Part shown: piece by piece, positions 25,452 to 30,485 of the stretch
Layout: each line of letters starts with the position of its first letter
How positions within the stretch are numbered: position 1 is the stretch's first letter
Assembly (NCBI GenBank): GCA_019693395.1
Contig: JAAMXP010000352.1
Coordinates: forward strand, 1-30,485
Length of the DNA: 30,485 nt
Source: Ettlia oleoabundans
Taxonomy: Eukaryota; Chlorophyta; Chlorophyceae; Chlamydomonadales
Direction: 5' to 3'
Notes under the pieces: generated by a model
What the model saw: only the letters and a program-made list of their open reading frames with translations
Told to the model about the DNA's origin: nothing
The model's database searches: none
Translations under genes and position numbers: made by a program

Positions 25452-28400
25452 TCATCCCGGTATGGAGGAGTCCCAGGCCGCTCGCAGCTCCTGCAGCGCC
25501 GACGCGGCCTCTTCGCTCACAGGCTGCTCCGGCTGCCTCAAGTGCAGCAGAGCCCCCCGGCTGCTGCTACCTCCACCTGCCAGCAGGGCTGCTGCTGCAG
25601 CAGAGGTGGAGGGTCCCTCATGTGCCGCCGCCGCCTCTGCCGCTGCTGAGTCGGGCTGCTGTACGGGCAGCAGCACCGATGCCACCGGTCCTGCAGCGTG
25701 CACTTGGGGCAGCGGGAGCAGCGGTGCATGCTGCAATGAATCGGGGCTGCTGCGCCTGCCATCACCACCTAGCTCCGCTGCTTCTGCACTTGCTGCTGCG
25801 GTACCTTCTGATGCATGAAAACCGCCCCTGCCATGTGTGCAGTAGCTGCGGGGGCATAGCTGCCACTCCACCGGCCCCCACTGCTGCTCATCTGCTGCTT
25901 GCTCCTGCTGCACACCGGCAGAGCCACCAGCCACAGCTGCCGCCGGCGCTGATGTGGCATTCAGCTGCTGCAATGCAGCCAGAACCTGCTCTTGAAACGC
26001 CTCCCATTGCGGCAGCAGCGGCGCTGACGCTTGCCGTAGCCGCTGGCCCTGCCGCTGCGCGCCAAAGGGCACAGCGGTAGCTTCGGCGGCCGTGCCACGC
26101 GGGCGGCGAGCTGGCAGCAGCCCTGCCGCCTGCAGCACTGCTTCTAAAGCGACGCTGCCCGGCTCTAAACGGCGCCCAGAGGCAGCAGCGGCAGACTTGC
26201 GCTTCCGCTGCCTCCGCTTCTCTCTCAGGTACTGGTTCATGTCCTGCTGCCTACTGACACCAGTACCGCCCCGGCGGCCGGCTGCCAAGGTGACACCGCC
26301 ACCTGTCCCGCTGCTGCTGCTGCCCCCCAACAGGGCCGCCAACACCTCCTGCCGCTGCTGTTGCTGCTGCCGCTGCTCGCGTCGCCGTGCACGCAGCCAC
26401 TCACGCAGCTGTTGCCGCCGCACACGCCGCTGTTGCCGCTCCAACTTCCTCACGGCACCTGCCATCTTCTTTTCAGCTGCCGCGGAGGTTGCCACTCCCG
26501 CAGCTTCTGCCCCTGCCGCCCTGCCGTCCCTGCTGCTTTTATTACTGGCTGTTGCAGGCCGCTGTCTTACACCCTCTTCGCCGCTCCCAACCTCCTCATC
26601 CTCACTCTCCTCCTCATCACTTCCGCTGCTATCACTGCTCCCACTGCTGCTGCTGCTGCTGGCCGTCTCGTAGGCATCCAGCTGCTGCTGCAGCTGCACC
26701 GCCGAGTGCAACTCCTGGATAGAAATGCCGCGCCGAAGCCGCTGCAGCACAGATAAAAGCGCCTGCTGCTGCTGCTGCTGTTGCTGCTGTTGTTGCCCCT
26801 GCTGACCTTCCTCTTGCTGCTGTGCCTGCTGCTCCAGCAAGAGCTGCTGGGCGAGGGCCAAGTGCAGCGGCAGCTGCACCACGCTCCCTGCACCAGATAG
26901 AGCCACAACGGCAAGCATAAAGCACCTAGTGGGGGGCTACCAGGGCTGCCAAATGAGAACTGGTGTGGTGAAAACAAAGTCTGGAAGTCGCTGGACACAT
27001 GTGCAGGCCTGGGCCGGGCGGAAACGCGTTCCAAAGGCACCGGCAACAGCACAGCGCTGGGCAATACAGTGACAGGCAGCACCGGGAGCGGCAGGGCCCT
27101 CACGTCCGCGCTCCCCGGCAGGCACCGTCAGCAGCGGCCGGGCCTCAGCTAGTCTCTGGCCATGAGGGGTGGTGGGCAGCAGCCCAGCCTGCAGTCAGGT
27201 AAGAGGAGCAGTTGAGATGGCACAGCAGGGCCTGAAGCGCAAACAAATGGCAGCCCAATAGTTGACCACGGCAGCAGCTCAAGGTGGGTTTCCATGGCAG
27301 ACCGCGAGGAGCAAGGCCAGGTGGCAGGTGGTTGGGTCGGCGGGCGGGGTGTGAGGGAGACGAGCAGGCACCCTCACCCTTGTTAGTGCCCGCGCTGTAA
27401 GGCATCCAGCGTTGATGCCCAGGCAGCTGCGGCAGCACCCACACCGCCTGCACTTGTCCAGAGGGATACAAGGCAGGTGGGAAAGGCAGGCAGATGTGAG
27501 TTATGAAGGAGCGGAGAGGCTTTGAGGGAGCATATCGGAAAGCATACCACTGCAGTGTGGACTGTTGATAAGAAAATGCATCAGCTAGGCAGCCACGCAC
27601 CCAAGTTCGCCTGCAGCCACGAGGGCGACCACTTGCTTTGGCACGCCCCGCACATACGGCAGCATGATAGCTTCTCCCTCCCCGCCAACACCTGCCGCCC
27701 ATGCCGCCACCCCCGCGGCTGGTCCCGCGCCACTGCTGCCGCCACCGCCCGCTTCATCGTCGCTGCCGTCGCTGTCGACGGCTGCAGCTGGCAGCAGCAC
27801 TGAAACTGGCGCCGGCGCTTGCTGTGCCTGCTGTGTGTGCTGTGGTGGGAGCTGCTGTATTGGCGTGGGTTGGAGCAAGGACAGGGCCACGTCGCCGTGC
27901 GGTGTCAGGCTGCAAATGCAGATGATTGTAGCCAGGCATGATGTACTAAGCAATTTTGGTTTGCAGGAGGCAAAGCTAAGGCAGGCAGAGCAGGCGGGCA
28001 GCTGTCAGGGGGCAGGAGGCCCCTCTAATTGGCTGGAAAGTAGTTCCATGACAAGACAGAGTGGTCTCCACCACTATCCACCACCAGCTAAGAAAGACGC
28101 AGCAGCAGCAGCAATAACGCGCGTGTGATGTCCATGGCACAGCACAGCAGGGCTGCAGCATTGAGAAGCCCGCCTGCTTGCCTGCACAGCAGCGGCAGGG
28201 GCAGCGCTTCCTGGCTGGCCCAGTCGGTGGCCACCGCCGCCAAGCCCAGCAACCGCAGATGCTGCTGTTTACCGGGCAGCGGTACCTTGGAGAGCTGCAG
28301 GCAGGGGGTGGGTGGGTGGCTGAGGGCGTGAATGAGGAGGGGGATGGGGCCTCTGAATTGGAAGTTACGATCAACCAAGGAGGTTAGGGGATAAACCAGT

Positions 28401-30448
28401 TGCCGGAGCACAGCCACGGTTGAAAGGTGCAAGCTTATTTTGTATATCCGGCTGTTGCCCGTGTGCTGCACAACCACCATCACGGGAGACAAGGTGGAGG
28501 GAGGTACTTAGAGACAGCAGCGACAGCAGGGCACTTGGCAACACGCATCACTCAAATGGACGTGGTGCCACTTGCCTGGATGGCGCCTCCCGCCGCCGCC
28601 TGCTGCTTCTGCAGCAGCAGCCGCCCCTCCGCCAGCCGCTCCCTCAGCGCCGGTTGCTGCTCTGGTGGTGGCAACAGCAGCAACGGCGGGCCCAGCAGGG
28701 GAGTGATGGCTAGAGTGTGGGCAGGCTGCCACAAAAATTGCAGCGGCAGCGGAAGGGGTGGGCGCGGGCGCAGCAACGGCTGCACTCGGTCTAGCGCCTT
28801 GCATATTGCGATGGCCTCTGCTGCATCACGGTCCCGCTGCTTGCGTCGCTGAGCGCCCCGCTGACGCTGCTGCCGTGCTACCTGCGGTTCTCTATGCGAT
28901 GGCAGCGGCTGCTGGTTCTGGGGGTGGCCATCCCCAGGCTGCTGCTGCTGCCCCCGGCTATTTGTCTCCTCAGCCCCATCCACATCCATCCCATCCACCG
29001 CCTCCTGAACCCTATCTTCCTGATGTTGCTGCCGCTCTCCATCCCGCTGCTCCTGTTCCTGCTCCTGCTCCTGCCGCTCCTCTTCCTCCCATTGTTCCTC
29101 CTGCTGCCGTAGGCCCTCCCCCAGCCTTTCCAGCAGGTCAGCTAGCGCACAGTTGCCCGCCGGCTCATCCCTGATCCCTCCCTCCTTGGCCAACAGGGCG
29201 GGCCCGGAAATCTGCAAAGCAGGCGTTTAGGAAAGTAGGTCGGCAGGCTGCTTGGGGCAGGCTGATGGCTGGGTGGGTGGTGCGTGTGCATGTGCGCGCA
29301 TGTGCGTGTGTGTAGGGATAAGCAGGGGGTGGGGGGGAGGTGGGAGATTGAGCAATCAAAGGGGAGTGAAAGTGAGCAAGATAGCCGGGCTCCATGACAG
29401 CGCGCAGGATGGAGGCAGCAACAGGCAGCAACTTGAGATGACAGATAGCATCACACAGCAGTGGCAGCCCAACGAGAATGACCACAACCGGCCGACGAAA
29501 GTAAAACCGGCGGCGGGCTATCCAGGAGGGCAGCCCCCTTGGGGCGCACCTGAGCGGTGTATCGGCAGCCCACGACCCGCCCGCTGTCGGTGCAGCCAGC
29601 CGCCAGCAGTCCCCCCCACCGCTGCTCCTCTTGCTGGCCCCCACGGCTGCTTTCACTGCCAGCCACCGCCTCAAACGGGTCCGCTGCTGCAGCTTCAGAG
29701 GGGGGATCTCGGAATGGCGGGGTGGGCAGCCAGCGCAGCAGGGTGGGCGGCTCCTGCAGCTGCCTGTCCATGCCCGGCTGCTGCCAGGTGGCCACAGGCA
29801 GGGCGGGGCGCCGCAAGTCAAACAGCAGCACCTCACTGCCGCTGCCGGGCACCCCTGTGCTGACCGCCGCTGCCAGCAGGTGCTCCACAGGCGGTGGGAT
29901 ATTGGGATAGGCTCCAGGGCCGGCGCCGCTGCTGCTGTATACGGCGGGCGGGGCGCATAGGGCGGTAATGTGCTGCCCCTGCGGGCACAGCCACAGCTGC
30001 TGCAGGCTGGTTGGGTCGGTGCGGAGGTCCAGCCTACTCAAGCGGTCGCGCAGCGCCAACACCACTGCAAGAAGGACGCAGAGAGAGGCCAGAAGTCATG
30101 ATTTTGAGCGATTAAGCAGCGACAAAAATGCCTGGAGCTGCATGCCAGGTTCTCAGCTTGCTCCTAACACTGGGCCCCAACTTCATCGATAGAATAAGCG
30201 CCTGGCTGACGGCGGCAGCCGCATTGGCCACAAGATCGGTGCAGCGCAGCCCAAGCCACCGAATTGCAGTAGGCAGGGAAACCGCAGGGCATCCACAGGA
30301 AGCGAAGAGAGGGGAGAGGGAAGGCTGTGCAGCGGCCCTCAAGCGTCAGCGCCTTGCCTGAGCGCGGCTGCGGTGTGGTCTGCACTTGCAGCACACCCTG
30401 AAGCCGATGAGGCACCGTGCCTGGAGGCGGGCGCCACAACTCCACCAC
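25452..30448 (-). CDS. TAF1C/RRN6-like Pol I initiation factor candidate (5' partial)
   Basis: Exons (minus): 30448-30358, 30064-29550, 29211-28576, 28294-28182, 27909-27601, 27447-27378, 27155-27104 and 26887-25452. All phases close over 1073 aa, and the 5' end is outside the window. The N-terminal part is beta-propeller-like: VVLALRDRLSRLDLRTD, HITALCAPP, then EVLLFDLRRPALPVATW and AAGCTDSGRVVGCRY. Later LTPHGDVALSLLQ recalls the DlR / FDLR-P-LP / L-GD motifs of TAF1C/RRN6 factors that recruit RNA polymerase I to rDNA; that link is by memory and tentative. The C-terminal third has polyQ, an acidic Ser/Glu stretch, and basic QYLREKRRQRKRK, a likely nuclear localisation signal. A second Gln/Glu-rich coil lies in exon 3. 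Up to three donors seem to be GC. A generic WD40 protein is the main alternative. Confidence 0.55.
26764..26796 (-). repeat. CAG/CAA microsatellite encoding polyglutamine
   Basis: A CTG/TTG run (CAG/CAA on the minus strand) encodes eleven consecutive glutamines in the last exon of the TAF1C-like gene. Mixed CAG and CAA codons suggest the tract is moderately stable. It is flanked by further Gln/Glu-rich sequence. Confidence 0.85.
29281..29314 (+). repeat. 34-nt alternating purine/pyrimidine run (Z-DNA-prone)
   Basis: Every step of this stretch alternates pyrimidine and purine, made only of TG, CG, CA and TA steps. It lies in the intron between exons 29550 and 29211 of the TAF1C-like gene. Long (TG)/(CG) alternation is the classic Z-DNA-forming sequence type. 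Confidence 0.8.
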
Positions 30449-30451
30449 CTG

Positions 30452-30472
30452 TGGGTGGGTGGGTGGGTGGGT
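30452..30472 (+). repeat. (TGGG)n microsatellite forming a 3' splice pyrimidine tract
   Basis: Five TGGG units on the plus strand read (CCCA)n on the coding minus strand and run directly into the CAG acceptor at 30449-30451. The repeat therefore serves as the polypyrimidine tract of an intron in the TAF1C-like gene. The G-rich strand could also fold as a quadruplex. Confidence 0.75.
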
Positions 30473-30485
30473 GTGAAGGATCACT

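Noticed and set aside
26092..26722. Long plus-strand Ser/Leu/Pro-rich frames
   Set aside because: These are shadows of the low-complexity, GC-rich last exon of the TAF1C-like gene on the minus strand.
28427..29174. Plus-strand frames with hydrophobic Leu/Pro runs
   Set aside because: They mirror the Gln/Glu-rich exon 28576-29211 on the minus strand; the apparent hydrophobicity comes from reverse-complement CAG/GAG codons.

Overview
The window looks like nuclear DNA of a chlorophyte green alga. Genes are split by many short introns with GT(G/A)(G/A)G(T/C)-type donors and (c)tgcag acceptors. TGTAA hexamer-type poly(A) signals sit downstream of several genes, the DNA is CAG/CTG-rich, and proteins carry Ala-, Gln- and Ser-rich linkers. 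A ciliary dynein-docking protein implies a lineage that makes or made motile cilia. The mixture of moderate GC and heavy CAG use suggests Chlorophyceae (possibly Sphaeropleales), but that is an inference and not a sequence match.

Layout, left to right: (1) 3' end of a MYND zinc-finger gene, +, to 647. (2) A six-exon cysteine-rich protein, -, 966-2606, with a TATA box at 2755-2762. (3) An eight-exon ENTH-domain epsin, +, 3367-6796. (4) A gene-poor stretch, 6797-8239. (5) A six-exon four-helix membrane protein of unknown family, -, 8240-10346, preceded by a 10-codon upstream ORF and a TATA box. (6) A seven-exon outer-dynein-arm docking coiled-coil protein (ODA1/DC2 type), -, 10780-14211. (7) A divergent promoter and the sixteen-exon V-ATPase catalytic subunit A, +, 14643-20903. 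(8) A five-exon histone H2B, +, 21991-23155, with a likely 5'UTR intron ending at the ATG. (9) A small three-exon gene of unknown function, +, 23924-24719, whose first exon is too short for ordinary ORF lists. (10) A large eight-exon gene, -, 25452-30448 and running off the window, resembling the Pol I factor TAF1C/RRN6.

I built the exon models by hand from splice motifs and checked that every intron phase closes. The epsin, docking-complex, V-ATPase and H2B models each sum to a multiple of three (623, 570, 622 and 122 aa). The genes are not a pathway or operon: they cover trafficking, organelle acidification, cilia, chromatin and probably rDNA transcription. I found no mobile element, CRISPR array, tRNA or rRNA, and no evidence of a new multi-gene system. 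The most unusual points are several introns that seem to need GC-AG splicing, the uORF, the intron-rich H2B, a 34-bp alternating purine/pyrimidine run, and three genes of unknown or only tentatively assigned family.
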